Shown piece by piece: positions 26,701 through 35,083 of a stretch of DNA of 64,000 bases (within the stretch, counting starts at the first letter, position 1; the number at the start of each line of letters is the position of its first letter). The DNA lies in the NCBI GenBank assembly GCA_036821485.1, contig DAISJM010000013.1, positions 8,023 through 72,022 on the forward strand, written 5' to 3'. The stretch comes from DAISJM01 sp036821485. Its GTDB lineage: Bacteria; Verrucomicrobiota; Kiritimatiellia; CAIQIC01; JAGNIJ01. The translations under genes and the position numbers were made by a program. Under the pieces are notes generated by a model. The model was not told the DNA's origin and ran no database searches. It was given only the letters and a program-made list of their open reading frames with translations.

Positions 26701-26865
26701 TCGCGCCGGTACGAGGTGTATTGGAAGACCAACCTTCTCGAGAGTGGCGACTGGATGCCGTATGGGTTGAACGTGCCTGGCAATGCGGATGGTTCGGCGG
26801 TGTCGCTGACCGTCACCAATGAGCTTGGCAAGCGGTTCTACCGCAGCGGCGTGAAGCTGCCGTAA
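23800..26865 (+). CDS. Large secreted protein with four CBM4/9-like repeats and shared C-terminal module
   Basis: 1021 residues with a signal peptide (about 1-21, ending SQAQ). Four related beta-sandwich units of about 160-175 residues occur at about 22-188, 190-375, 560-727 and 728-885. Each has the pattern 'NxGFE/TFE...W..WG....W', 'GxYQDV', 'TGTYTFSVWV' and 'IDDA', resembling CBM4/9-type carbohydrate-binding modules. About 380-555 is a different beta-rich domain. The tail has an acidic Ca-loop ('DDDSDGNPNVNEYVADTDPL') and a closing segment ending 'FYRSGVKLP'. The same type of tail closes the proteins at 39006 and 43227. No catalytic domain is recognised, so binding or surface display is likely. 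A strong terminator follows. Confidence 0.75.
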   Translation: MKKISLIALFLLAVTTMSQAQVLSNGTFEACTDEYNWTGTGWSTWGDFRNQSWASHTGNRGAFIPGWDTATGNGGLYQDVACSTTGTYTFSVWVLAEKGFNPTKFDIKLEYYAVNHSTVVQTETVVSNLASPRDGFWHQYYVTGVATSPSMAFIRPVIGLDWTTSTNSDAGTACMLDDAQIYQGSYTGVPLFGISGFEYDSWRGSEWAAVEEDGWSPETWANRTGSRGVGMEGWSWTTEEVVTNEMVVTTNIIVHAPTNIVNEMSRPVTMVGTGTYTFSCWMSREADFKMSNAQIRIEFFDTSRMTKVQADVVTNFLVPNDNWWREYYVVGVCTSPSVFEIRPVVQVTWDRITNDGSRGARIDDARFRRGSHAGSSFVTDWAYHGGMEDDPMMENVPGTNVGTFLQVNHTTRTNTFYALSSLQPLALYASEGDSAGVGLRTSWQRPDDSVWMNSDVPMTPIGNVEIPSSQQFHGLPGSGTTTAMLWRVALPQPTNASGSFYTNSIRIYYAPYLKATNGDVATDHKYMVMMNGDFTNNVDQAFAWKYADVDYYIDNYKPATVSVFTNGGFENPTPVAADLEGTAWYGWGDVGRETWAARSGGAGAVFRSWNSGSFGLYQDVATTTGGTFQFTGWVRMETGALPTRLEMKMQWFDKNGSLVQENVENVLTLFKKEDGDWSRVGVVGSCSSTNLDYVRLQLDGQYNSIVGGNAATRIDDLEFGPVAISLQNTGFEVGNWRDIRDWYGAPQWLVHIESWASRLGTNGAAFHGWEEDAARYEALLRQPVAASTTGSYVFTAWIKRETGFINLTNAKMRLEWYGGDYPNKVQADTEVTLSLPLDGAWYLYSVTGTCSDADLRFVQPVILAQWNMNPSADGRTIQIDDAVLLYTNLAGGETYTDGIPDSWLILHGLGTTNGVGAGDDDSDGNPNVNEYVADTDPLSALSSYSNAVEITSGRAVLIIMAGPPTTNSRRYEVYWKTNLLESGDWMPYGLNVPGNADGSAVSLTVTNELGKRFYRSGVKLP

Positions 26866-26884
26866 GTCGCATCGAAATCATGAA

Positions 26885-26918
26885 AGCCCGCGGGGAGAAA
26901 TCCCCGCGGGCTTTTTTT
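26885..26918 (+). terminator. Intrinsic terminator after the 23800 gene
   Basis: A 12-bp perfect stem, AGCCCGCGGGGA (26885-26896) with TCCCCGCGGGCT (26901-26912), GAAA loop, then a run of seven T. It lies 20 bp past the stop codon. Confidence 0.95.
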
Positions 26919-26958
26919 GTAGGTGCCGGAGGAGGACACGGCGTGACGGCAAGCCGCT

Positions 26959-26981
26959 GTAGGCCGACGCTGTGCGTCGGC
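26959..26981 (+). repeat. REP-like palindrome, left of the RAYT gene
   Basis: GTAG tetranucleotide followed by GCCGACGC-TGT-GCGTCGGC, a perfect 8-bp stem. Eighteen bases of it (26962-26979) recur exactly at 27618-27635 on the other side of the transposase gene. GTAG plus a short palindrome is the classical REP form associated with RAYT enzymes. Confidence 0.8.
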
Positions 26982-27043
26982 GATTCAACGGCTGTTCCCC
27001 GGGACACCGTCCCAGCCTGAACAGCGTGGCGGAGGAAAAGGCT

Positions 27044-27496
27044 CTAGTCCCACGCGAGGACCTCGATCTCTCCTGCAAAGGGCCAATCCTTTGCCTCGGA
27101 AGCAAGGCCGGCTCGCACGGAGTTCTGAACGACATATTCCCATTTTGCCGAGTAGCTCTCTCCACTTCTCATGATGTGATCGAAGAACCCGTCTTGCCAA
27201 AACGGACCCTGCTGGCCAGAGGCCTTCAGGTGTTTCGTGAGAAAGATCTTCAGGCTGCCAACCCATCTGGAGACAGCTTGTGATCCTGCCGCCGACACGA
27301 AGACATGAAGATGGTCAGGCATCAGAATGTATCGCCCCACCCAAACGGCCGCCCTTTCCGGAGACGATTTGCAGAAAGACAAGAAGGTCTCATGGGTGAT
27401 GTGTCTATTGAACGCAGGCCGCCGCCCTGAAGCGCACAGCGTCAGGAAGAACAACGGTCGATGGCGTTTCGTGTGAACGATTTTGATACGTCTCAA
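27044..27496 (-). CDS. REP-associated tyrosine transposase (RAYT, IS200/IS605-like Y1 fold)
   Basis: 150 residues. The HUH pair is His62 and His64 in 'MPDHLHVFV'. The likely catalytic tyrosine is Tyr121 in 'KWEYVVQNSVRAGL', matching the family's WxYIxxNPVxAGL. 'GPFWQDGFFDHIMRS' is also a RAYT signature. These single-copy relatives of IS200 transposases nick REP single strands and help spread REP elements. REP palindromes on both sides (26959-26981, 27569-27591, 27618-27635) fit this. The protein appears intact. Confidence 0.9.
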   Translation of the reverse strand: MRRIKIVHTKRHRPLFFLTLCASGRRPAFNRHITHETFLSFCKSSPERAAVWVGRYILMPDHLHVFVSAAGSQAVSRWVGSLKIFLTKHLKASGQQGPFWQDGFFDHIMRSGESYSAKWEYVVQNSVRAGLASEAKDWPFAGEIEVLAWD

Positions 27497-27568
27497 TCGT
27501 CTTGGAAGATGGTTCGTCGTCTTGTTGTGTGCGCGCGCAGTGCGTTGTCGGTCTGATCGGTAGCTTGC

Positions 27569-27591
27569 GCCGGGGCATAGCCCCGGCCTAC
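27569..27591 (-). repeat. REP-like palindrome, right of the RAYT gene, opposite orientation
   Basis: On the minus strand GTAG, then GCCGGGG-CTATG-CCCCGGC, a perfect 7-bp stem. Same architecture as the left REP but a different stem sequence, so a second REP type. Confidence 0.75.
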
Positions 27592-27617
27592 AAACGGCAT
27601 GACGACAGGTTCCTACG

Positions 27618-27635
27618 GGCCGACGCTGTGCGTCG
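27618..27635 (+). repeat. Second copy of the left REP stem
   Basis: GGCCGACGC-TGT-GCGTCG is identical over 18 bases to 26962-26979. The preceding bases are CTACG and not GTAG, and the outer arm is degraded. Together with 27569-27591 it makes a two-REP cluster downstream of the large lipoprotein gene. Confidence 0.75.
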
Positions 27636-27670
27636 ACGGAGTTCCCCTCAAACTGGAATTGGCTCTGGAG

Positions 27671-30600
27671 CTACTGCGCCCACTCGGCGATGATCTCGCG
27701 TGCGGAGCTGTTGAGCGTGCAGCCCTTGTCGTTGAACTCGGTCCACCGGTAGCCGTCGACGATGACGCTGGTGGGCGTGCCGGCGACGGGCCAACGGACT
27801 TCGATGCCTGCGGGCGGATTGAAGGTGCCGTTCAGTTTCATGGTGAGCGTGCGCCCTGCAAGCCGCGCGCTCATGTTCAGGCTGCCAAAGTATGTGGGGA
27901 AGTTCTCCACCTTGATGCCACCGCGTTCACGGACCCATTTTTCAGGGACGCCATCCAGCAGAATGGCCTTTCCGTTTCGCTCGGCCACGATCATGTCGCG
28001 CACCGCGTTGACGAGACTTGAACCGACCCATGTGTGAGGCATGTCGCCGATGTAGCTGCCCATGCGGTAGTCGCCCAACACGACTTCGGCCAGGTGGTTC
28101 CACGCGAGGGGCCGACGGCAATCCATGAGGTAATTCAGCAGGAACAGGGCGCGATCTTTCTGTCCGAGGTCGAGGAAGGCGCTGATGTTGCGCGCTTCGT
28201 AGGGCGTGTAGTTGCCGCGCCAGCCCGGCTCGCGGCGTTGGACAACGTCAGCGTAGTATCGGTCGTAGGTGCGCAGCAGTTCGTTCGTCGGGAGCAGGTC
28301 GCCCTCGCCGCAGGGGAAGAAGGCGATGGTGGTGGACGAGGCGTCCATGTCGCCCTTCTCGGCGCACCCGGGAATGAAATCGATCTTCTTGAAGGCAATG
28401 GTCTTCTCGATGGAAGCCCTCACGGAGTCGCGGAGCAGGCCGTATTGCTTCTCCGCCCACGCTGCGGTTTCCTGGTCGCCCAGCAGCGTTGCGGCCTCCT
28501 GGCCATCCTTCCATCCCTTGAGCGCAAAGAAGTCGTCCCAGTAGCTGTGCATCGGCGGAGAGTAGCCCTCGTGGCTGATGGATTTCGGCAGAATGCCGGC
28601 AAAGCGCTCGGGCGCAGGCAGCTCCGCCATGTAATTGGGTGCCAAGGTCTGCTCGCGGAGCTTCACGAGATATTCCAGTGCGAGCTTGATCTTGGGATAG
28701 TATTTCTTGAGGAAATCGCGATCGCCGGTGAAGCGGTAGTACTCCATGATGGCGAACACAAACTCGCCCTGGCTGTCGTACTCGAGATTGGAGCCGAAGC
28801 CGGTGTTGAGCGTGCCGTCGTTGTTCAGGATAGGCGGGACGAGGCCGTCGGGCTGCACCCGGGCCGCATACCAGTCAATGTATTCGCGAACGGGTTCGAC
28901 AAGGCCCATGCGCAGCATGGAGGCGCAGGTAAGGGCACCGTCGCGGATCCAGCAACGCTTGTAGTTACGCGAGCCGGGTTGAATCGCGGGTCCGTCGCGG
29001 TTGATCAGGATGTAGGCCATCTGCGACTTGAGCGTGTTGGCGATATCGCGGTCGCCGAGTTGCAGCACGACCTTGTCGATTTCGTTGACCCAGAAATGGT
29101 GCATGTTCTGAAGGTGCGCCGTGAAGGCATCGGAAGGCGAGGGGTAGAGATCGCTCATGCCGCGGCGCATGAATCCCTGGATACGCTGTCGATTGTTGAA
29201 CAGCGGCATCGCGACCACCACGTCCTTCTGTCCGCCCGGCGGCAGGGAGAAATCGAACGCCATGGCGCCGGAAAGCTGGTCGCCCGCATTCTCCATCTTC
29301 TGTGCCGCGGGCAACTGGCCCCGCGCCAGTTCGCGCACGACATCGCCCTGTTCAAACGGTCGCGCACCAAACGCGTCGGGAGGTGTGAGTGCGACGAACA
29401 TGTCCTGCCCGTTGACGCGGACGCCGCCGCCTTCCTGCAACTTGGCGTACTCCAGCGAGCGGATGGGCGAGAGGCCACCGTATTGCCAGGGAGGATTGAC
29501 CTGGACGGGCCGGACGGCGAGGAAGAACCGACCGTCTTTCGGCGACCGTGATTCGTTGAGAAGGCGGTAGCGCGCCATAATGAGGGAATCGTCGGTGCCA
29601 CCCCAAGCCATGGCTTCGATCGTCAGCTTGAGTCCGCCGAGGTCCCACGTGACGGAGGGCTGGGGGATGTATCCGTCATCCAGTGCCTGTGTCAGGGTCT
29701 TGGCATCGAGGGCGGAGCGCAATTCACCGTCCGTGAAGACGTAGGGCATGAGGCTGGGGCTGCCAGCGGACGGTTCAATATTTCCGTATTCGTCGATCAG
29801 CGCTTCCTTGTGGTCGCCGGGCAGACCGACGACAGTCCAGTAGACCTGCTGCCTGCGCAACTGCAGCGGGTACCATCCAGCCGGCGCCTTTTCTGCGGCA
29901 ATCTCATATTGGGCGGCGGGCGAAAGGTTCTCGTCCGGCCCGCGCAGCGAGATTTCGCGGATCTCAGGTGGCAGGGCGGGGTTGGCCAGCGTCTTGATAT
30001 CGAGCCGCAGATACCGGGCCATTGCCCGCGGATGAATGAAGAGATCGAAATTGCCGGTGGCCTCACTGATGTCACCCATGCGCACCCACGTAGAACCATC
30101 GCGCGAGATATAGAAGTCGGCCTGCGTTGCGCGGTTTGTGCCCCACTCAACGCGGATGCCGCCGATGGCCTTTTCCTGTCGCAGGTCCGCCTGGATGGAT
30201 ACGGGACCGGGAGCTGCCCCGCGCCATGAGGTGTCGAGTCGGCCGTCGAACATGCGGGAGGCATTGCTGCCGGATGCGGCAGGTGCTTCGGCGATGACGG
30301 ATTCCGAGGGGCCCTTCAGATTCACTTCAAAGATGGAGTAGCCCCAGCCCGTTGCGCGGCGGGTGCCGACGATCTTGACGAAGCGGACAAGCGCAGGCTG
30401 GAAGTAGATCTCGTCGGTGCAGCCATCGCCCTTCGCGGTCTGGTAGAGATCGGTCCACGTTGTGCCGTCCAGAGAGCCCTGCACCGCATACTCATTCGCG
30501 TAGGCGGTTTCCCAGAGAATGGACAGGCCACAAAGCGTTGCCGGCTTGCCCAGATCAATTTGAAGCCACTGTGGGTCAGCGCTGGGGCTGCTCCACCGCG

Positions 30601-30874
30601 TGTCCGTCTTGCCGTCGCACGCGAGGGGGCCTTCGTAGCCTTCCTCTTGAATGGCGGACGCGGTGACAGACCATGTTGACCGATCGGGGATATCGATGAG
30701 TGCAATGGGTTCGGGCTTGGGCGCCAGCTCGACAGCGGGAGGGGGTTCTGTGGTTGGTGGCACCGATGGCTCCGGGGCGATACGGCACCCCGAGATTCCG
30801 GCAAGAACAGGCAGCAATATCCCAATGAGAACGGTTGCAGAACGGGCTGAACTGAAACTTCTACTGATAATCAT
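27671..30874 (-). CDS. Large lipoprotein: two discoidin-like modules plus (alpha/alpha)6 glycosidase-like domain
   Basis: 1067 residues from the ATG at 30874 (GAGGTG 5 nt upstream). The lipobox is AGISGC. Two discoidin-like modules lie at about 70-215 and 220-335 ('CDGKTDTRWSSPSADPQWLQIDLGKPA', 'GGIRVEWGTNRATQADFYIS'). A beta-rich linker follows. The rest (about 625-950) is helical with 'RCWIRDGALTCASMLRMGLVEPVREYIDWYAARVQPDG', 'YDSQGEFVFAIMEYYRFTGD', 'PMHSYWDDFFALKGWKDG' and 'GDMPHTWVGSSLVNAVRDM', as in (alpha/alpha)6-barrel glycosidases of the GH15/GH63/GH78 type. A second copy of this architecture is at 51584-54538. The exact family and catalytic acids are not identified. An outer-membrane glycan-degrading role is inferred. 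Confidence 0.75.
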   Translation of the reverse strand: MIISRSFSSARSATVLIGILLPVLAGISGCRIAPEPSVPPTTEPPPAVELAPKPEPIALIDIPDRSTWSVTASAIQEEGYEGPLACDGKTDTRWSSPSADPQWLQIDLGKPATLCGLSILWETAYANEYAVQGSLDGTTWTDLYQTAKGDGCTDEIYFQPALVRFVKIVGTRRATGWGYSIFEVNLKGPSESVIAEAPAASGSNASRMFDGRLDTSWRGAAPGPVSIQADLRQEKAIGGIRVEWGTNRATQADFYISRDGSTWVRMGDISEATGNFDLFIHPRAMARYLRLDIKTLANPALPPEIREISLRGPDENLSPAAQYEIAAEKAPAGWYPLQLRRQQVYWTVVGLPGDHKEALIDEYGNIEPSAGSPSLMPYVFTDGELRSALDAKTLTQALDDGYIPQPSVTWDLGGLKLTIEAMAWGGTDDSLIMARYRLLNESRSPKDGRFFLAVRPVQVNPPWQYGGLSPIRSLEYAKLQEGGGVRVNGQDMFVALTPPDAFGARPFEQGDVVRELARGQLPAAQKMENAGDQLSGAMAFDFSLPPGGQKDVVVAMPLFNNRQRIQGFMRRGMSDLYPSPSDAFTAHLQNMHHFWVNEIDKVVLQLGDRDIANTLKSQMAYILINRDGPAIQPGSRNYKRCWIRDGALTCASMLRMGLVEPVREYIDWYAARVQPDGLVPPILNNDGTLNTGFGSNLEYDSQGEFVFAIMEYYRFTGDRDFLKKYYPKIKLALEYLVKLREQTLAPNYMAELPAPERFAGILPKSISHEGYSPPMHSYWDDFFALKGWKDGQEAATLLGDQETAAWAEKQYGLLRDSVRASIEKTIAFKKIDFIPGCAEKGDMDASSTTIAFFPCGEGDLLPTNELLRTYDRYYADVVQRREPGWRGNYTPYEARNISAFLDLGQKDRALFLLNYLMDCRRPLAWNHLAEVVLGDYRMGSYIGDMPHTWVGSSLVNAVRDMIVAERNGKAILLDGVPEKWVRERGGIKVENFPTYFGSLNMSARLAGRTLTMKLNGTFNPPAGIEVRWPVAGTPTSVIVDGYRWTEFNDKGCTLNSSAREIIAEWAQ

Positions 30875-30896
30875 GTGACACCTCGTTGAAGGCGGG

Positions 30897-30926
30897 ATGC
30901 TAGCGTGCCTGTCGTACAAGTGTCAA
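30897..30926 (-). promoter_or_regulatory. Candidate sigma-70 promoter of the 27671-30874 lipoprotein gene
   Basis: On the minus strand TTGACA (30926-30921), 18 bp spacer, TAGCAT (30902-30897). The start codon is 23 nt downstream of the -10 box. The -35 box is a perfect consensus match. Confidence 0.65.
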
Positions 30927-31184
30927 CACACCCGCGCGGAGGAGTATCTGTTACCGGGAGTTTATTCGATTTGGCCCTTAACGGGTGCCGGGTCGTCGGG
31001 TAATTCATTAGTCCAGATTGTTTCCAATAGATGTTTCCTGTTTTCCGACGATGTTCTGAAGGTTGAACCGGGCTGACGAGGGGGAAGAATAGGGAACGTG
31101 TGTGCTCTGTTGCAGTGGACCGTTCGGACAACTGAAACAAAGAGCCGGTTGTATCAGGCTTGAGGGAAGATAGGCCGTATTTTT
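30927..31184. other. Divergent intergenic region, no gene seen
   Basis: With the promoter to its left this makes a 310 bp gap between divergent genes. It is less GC-rich than its surroundings and must hold the promoter of the PotD-kinase pair, but I see no convincing -35/-10 pair or operator. Confidence 0.5.
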
Positions 31185-32297
31185 ATGCGTTTGAGTGGGA
31201 GCGGTACCAAACAATTGCAGTGGCTGGTCGTTATACTGGCGCTTGCCGCCGGCTGCAGTGACCGGGTGCCTCAGCCATCGACGGCCGAGCCCGGCGAGCG
31301 CGTGCTCCGCCTCTACAATTGGGAAGAGTACATCGACCCAGCCGTGCTGACCGGCTTTGCTGCGCGCACCGGAATTCGCATCGAGTACCAGGAGTTTGCC
31401 ACGCAAGACGACCTCACCGGCAGCCTGCGCTCCGACCCGTCGCGCTACGACCTCATCGTTGTCGACGAAAGCGTCATCCAATCGCTCACTGATCTCAAAC
31501 TCCTGCGGCCGTTCGACACGACACGGCTTCAGGGTTTGCGGCGGATCGATCCGGTGCATCTGGCGGGGTCGGCCGTGAACGGCGAACGCTATGCCGTGCC
31601 CTACCTGTGGGGCACCACGCTGCTGGCCTATCGCAAAGACAAGGTCGGGGAGCCGCCGCGGAGTTGGGCCGGGCTTTGGGACCCCCGCTTTGCGGGCCAT
31701 GTCATGATGCTTCCCGATGCGCAGGAGATGTTCGGCATCGCTGCCCTGTTGCTTGGCTATCCCATGAACACGCGCGAGGCCCAGCACCTGAAGGCCATTC
31801 GTGCAAAGCTTGTGGAACAGGCGCCGCTGATTTGCGACTATGCCGATACGCTGACCATCCAGGAGGCACTGCTGCGTGGCGACTGCTGGGTGGCCTGTAT
31901 TTACAGTGGCGATGCCGCCAAGGCCGCTCGCGAGGATGACCGCATCGGCTACGTCGTTCCCGACGAAGGTGCGCCCCTGTGGATCGATTGCTTCGCCATC
32001 CCTCGTGATGCGGAGCACGTCGAGGAGGCGCATGAATTCGTGGATTACATGCTTGAGCCCGCCGTGGCCGCGCGCAATGCCAACTACCTGCACTATGCCA
32101 CGCCCAATACGGCTGCATTGCCGATGGTGGCGGGCGAACTGCGCGAGGATGCGGCCATCTTCCCGTCCACCGATGTGTTGGCGCGCTGCCAGTTCTTCAC
32201 CAAACCCGATGCGGCGCTGCAGAAGTTTCACAACGAAACCCGCATGGAAATCCGGCACGTGCGCGAGAAGGCGGCAGGCACAGCGAAATCGGAGTAG
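31185..32297 (+). CDS. PotD-like polyamine-type substrate-binding lipoprotein
   Basis: 370 residues with a lipoprotein signal (lipobox LAAGC). The periplasmic-binding fold shows 'LRLYNWEEYIDPAVLTGFAARTGI', 'YDLIVVDESVIQSL', 'YAVPYLWGTTLLAYRKDKV', 'LLGYPMNT' and 'IPRDAEHVEEAHEFVDYMLEPAVAARNANYLHYATPN', closely like PotD/PotF. PotD normally delivers spermidine or putrescine to the PotABC importer. No permease or ATPase gene is nearby; a membrane hybrid histidine kinase starts 11 bp downstream. The protein may therefore act as a ligand sensor. Ligand identity is inferred from fold only. Confidence 0.85.
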   Translation: MRLSGSGTKQLQWLVVILALAAGCSDRVPQPSTAEPGERVLRLYNWEEYIDPAVLTGFAARTGIRIEYQEFATQDDLTGSLRSDPSRYDLIVVDESVIQSLTDLKLLRPFDTTRLQGLRRIDPVHLAGSAVNGERYAVPYLWGTTLLAYRKDKVGEPPRSWAGLWDPRFAGHVMMLPDAQEMFGIAALLLGYPMNTREAQHLKAIRAKLVEQAPLICDYADTLTIQEALLRGDCWVACIYSGDAAKAAREDDRIGYVVPDEGAPLWIDCFAIPRDAEHVEEAHEFVDYMLEPAVAARNANYLHYATPNTAALPMVAGELREDAAIFPSTDVLARCQFFTKPDAALQKFHNETRMEIRHVREKAAGTAKSE

Positions 32298-32308
32298 GCG
32301 ACCCTATC

Positions 32309-34993
32309 ATGAGTCAATCGACGCCAGGCATGCATATTCGGACGCGCGTGTTGCTCGTGTCGCTTGCCGTTGCCGTTCTGCCGCTGGCCACCATGTTCAT
32401 CTTCACCCAGACCGTAATGCGCCGTTCCCTTGTGGCCGGTGAATATGGCCGCATGCAGGAGTTGACGGGCGAGGTCGCGCGCGAGATTGCGAATCTGATG
32501 TGGCATGCGAAGGCGGATGTCAACGTGCTCTCTGCCAATCCCGTGCTTACCGCTTCGCGTGCGAGCGTTGAGCAGCGCGAGAAGGAACTCAAGAAGATCC
32601 ACGACTATTACAACATCTTTTCCGATATCACCCTCTACAGCACCGATGGCGACGTCGAAGTCTCTACGACCTACAGCTATTGGGAAAGCGTGGAGAAAAC
32701 CGATTGCTTCAAAAAGGCGCTCCGCGGGGAGCCCTCGGTGTCCTCGCCGGGCGGCATGCTCGGGATGACCGGCGTCTACATCACCGTCTATGCGCCCGTG
32801 CGCGGGGAGGACGGCAAGGTGCAGAATGTCATCAGCGCGCGTGTATCCTTCCAGCGTGTGTGGGACATCACCGACAACGTCCGCGTGGGGCACAAGGGAT
32901 TCTTCGCGCTGGTCGATGCGCACGGCAACCTGCTGGCGTATCCTGATCGCGGCCGGATATTCAGCCGGTTTGACTCCTCGAGGCCGGTCTCCTTCTGGAG
33001 CGAGCGTGGTACCGGTGTCGCCATGACGCCGGAGGGCAAGCGCTATGCCTTTGCCGCGCGCGTGCTGACGGCGGAGGAGACGCGCACCGGGCAAGCCTGG
33101 CTGCTGCTGTCCGTTCTGCCCTATTCCGAAATGCTGGCCGTGATGCGCACCGAGAACACGGTCTACCTTGGCGTGGCAGCGTTCGCGCTGGCGATGGTAT
33201 ACCTGACGGGCGTTTTCCTGAGCCGCAGGATGTCCGGGCCGATTGTCGATGCGTCCGCGGCTGCCCAGCGGGTCTCCCGCGGCGATCTCACCGCCGTGGT
33301 TCCCGAGTCGGGTCCGTGGGAAATTCAACAGATGGCCAAGGCCTTCAACAGCATGGTCCACGAGGTCCGCGAGCATCGCGACCGGCTGGAGGGTTTGGTC
33401 GAACAGCGTACAGCGAAGCTGCGCGAGTCGCAGGATCAGCTTGAGGAAATCACCGCGCACCTGCGCGCCGCCTATGAATCCATTATCGACGGTATCCTGA
33501 TGGTCGAATGGCCGTCAGGGCGGATCATGACGGCCAACCAGCGCTTCGCGGGGTTCTTCGGTCTCTCGCCGGAGGAGTTGCTGGGCAAGACGTGCGACGA
33601 CGTCGGAAAGATGATCAGCGGCAGGTTTGTTGAGCCGCGCGAGAACGCGTTCCGCTGTTCTCATTTCCGCCAGCACCCCGAGGAGGTTGGGCTGGAGGAA
33701 TGGGAACTGTCCAAGCCGCACCGAATGACGCTCTCGGTCTATTCTGCGCCGGTCACCGGCATGAAGGGCAAGGTGTTCGCGCGGCTGTGGATGTTCCGCG
33801 ACCTGACCCAGCAGCGCCAGCTTGAGGATGAGCTGCGGCAGGCGCAGAAGATGGAAGCCATCGGGCGTCTCGCCGGCGGCATCGCGCACGACTTCAACAA
33901 TCTCCTGACCGGGATCCTTGGCAACATCTCCATGGCCGAAATGGAAGTGCCGAAGAACTGCGAAGCCTTCACCTATATCGGCCTGGCGAAACAGGCTGGG
34001 CGGCGCGCCGGCGAACTGGTTACACAACTTCTCGGTTTCTCCCGCCGCAGTCGCCTGCAACTCAAGAAGACCGACCCCAACGAACTCCTGCACGAGGTCT
34101 CCGAATTGCTCCGTCACTCTATCGATCCTCGCGTCGAACTCCGGCTCGAACTGCAGCAGGATCTCTGGCTGAGTTCGCTTGATCCGACCCAGCTCCAGCA
34201 GGTGCTGATGAATCTCTGCGTTAACGCGGTCGACGCCATGCCCGGTGGCGGGCGGTTGACGCTGACCTCGCACAATGTTCACGTCGACAAGGATGAGGCC
34301 AAGCAATGGCTCGATGCCCGCGCGGGCGACTACGTCCGGCTCTCCGTCGAGGACATGGGGCATGGGATGACGCAGGAAGTCCAAGGCCATCTTTTCGAGC
34401 CGTTCTTTACGACCAAGGAACCGGGGAAAGGGACGGGGCTCGGGTTGGCCATGTCTTATGGCATCATCAAGCAGCATGGCGGCTGGATCACGTGCTACTC
34501 CGAGATCAATCGCGGCACGACGTTCGGCATCTATCTCCCGCGCGCCCGTGCGTCATCGGAGGAAACACATCCTGCCGTCAAGGAATCGCCGGTGCGCGGC
34601 GGCACTGAAACGGTGCTGATCGTCGACGACGAGGCGGCTGTGCGCGGCGTGATCCAGAGCATCCTCCGGCGCTATGGCTACAAGAGTGTGCTTGCCGCCA
34701 ACGGCGAGGAAGCGCTCCAGATTCTCACCACGCACCACGACCAGCCCGATCTCATCCTCCTTGATCTGACCATGCCCAAGCTGTCAGGCCGCGACACATT
34801 CACCGGTATCCGCCGCATCACGTCCAACGTGCCGGTGATTATCTCCAGCGGCTATCCGGTGGACGTCGCCAGCTTCGAACAGGAGATGGGTTACAAGGTT
34901 CACGGCTTCATCCAGAAGCCCTACGAAGCGGTGAATCTTGCGCGCACCGTCCGCGAGGTGCTCGACAAGTCGACGCCGCCGGCAGCCGCCTGA
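32309..34993 (+). CDS. Membrane hybrid sensor histidine kinase with receiver domain
   Basis: 894 residues. Membrane helix 1 (about 10-33), an extracytoplasmic dCache-type sensor (about 35-285), helix 2 (about 286-308), HAMP (about 309-362), a coiled coil, a PAS domain (about 390-505), HisKA with phospho-accepting His527 in 'GGIAHDFNNLLTGIL', HATPase ('NLCVNAVDAMPGGG', 'EDMGHGMTQEVQGHLFEPFFTTKEPGKGTGLGLAMSYGI'), and a C-terminal receiver with phospho-acceptor Asp819 in 'LILLDLTMPK'. Output probably passes to another receiver or phosphotransfer protein, since no DNA-binding domain is present. Only 11 bp from the PotD-like gene, so the lipoprotein may be its periplasmic ligand partner. Confidence 0.92.
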   Translation: MSQSTPGMHIRTRVLLVSLAVAVLPLATMFIFTQTVMRRSLVAGEYGRMQELTGEVAREIANLMWHAKADVNVLSANPVLTASRASVEQREKELKKIHDYYNIFSDITLYSTDGDVEVSTTYSYWESVEKTDCFKKALRGEPSVSSPGGMLGMTGVYITVYAPVRGEDGKVQNVISARVSFQRVWDITDNVRVGHKGFFALVDAHGNLLAYPDRGRIFSRFDSSRPVSFWSERGTGVAMTPEGKRYAFAARVLTAEETRTGQAWLLLSVLPYSEMLAVMRTENTVYLGVAAFALAMVYLTGVFLSRRMSGPIVDASAAAQRVSRGDLTAVVPESGPWEIQQMAKAFNSMVHEVREHRDRLEGLVEQRTAKLRESQDQLEEITAHLRAAYESIIDGILMVEWPSGRIMTANQRFAGFFGLSPEELLGKTCDDVGKMISGRFVEPRENAFRCSHFRQHPEEVGLEEWELSKPHRMTLSVYSAPVTGMKGKVFARLWMFRDLTQQRQLEDELRQAQKMEAIGRLAGGIAHDFNNLLTGILGNISMAEMEVPKNCEAFTYIGLAKQAGRRAGELVTQLLGFSRRSRLQLKKTDPNELLHEVSELLRHSIDPRVELRLELQQDLWLSSLDPTQLQQVLMNLCVNAVDAMPGGGRLTLTSHNVHVDKDEAKQWLDARAGDYVRLSVEDMGHGMTQEVQGHLFEPFFTTKEPGKGTGLGLAMSYGIIKQHGGWITCYSEINRGTTFGIYLPRARASSEETHPAVKESPVRGGTETVLIVDDEAAVRGVIQSILRRYGYKSVLAANGEEALQILTTHHDQPDLILLDLTMPKLSGRDTFTGIRRITSNVPVIISSGYPVDVASFEQEMGYKVHGFIQKPYEAVNLARTVREVLDKSTPPAAA

Positions 34994-35083
34994 AACGTTG
35001 GAATCCCCGTTGGACTTCACCCGATTCCCGTGCTATATGCTTGGCCGGTTTGCGCCCAGAGCGGGCAGGAAGGATCCGGTATC

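Noticed and set aside
26959..27635. Repeated palindromes considered as a CRISPR array
   Set aside because: Only two or three units, no regular spacers and no cas genes; they fit REP elements beside a RAYT gene.
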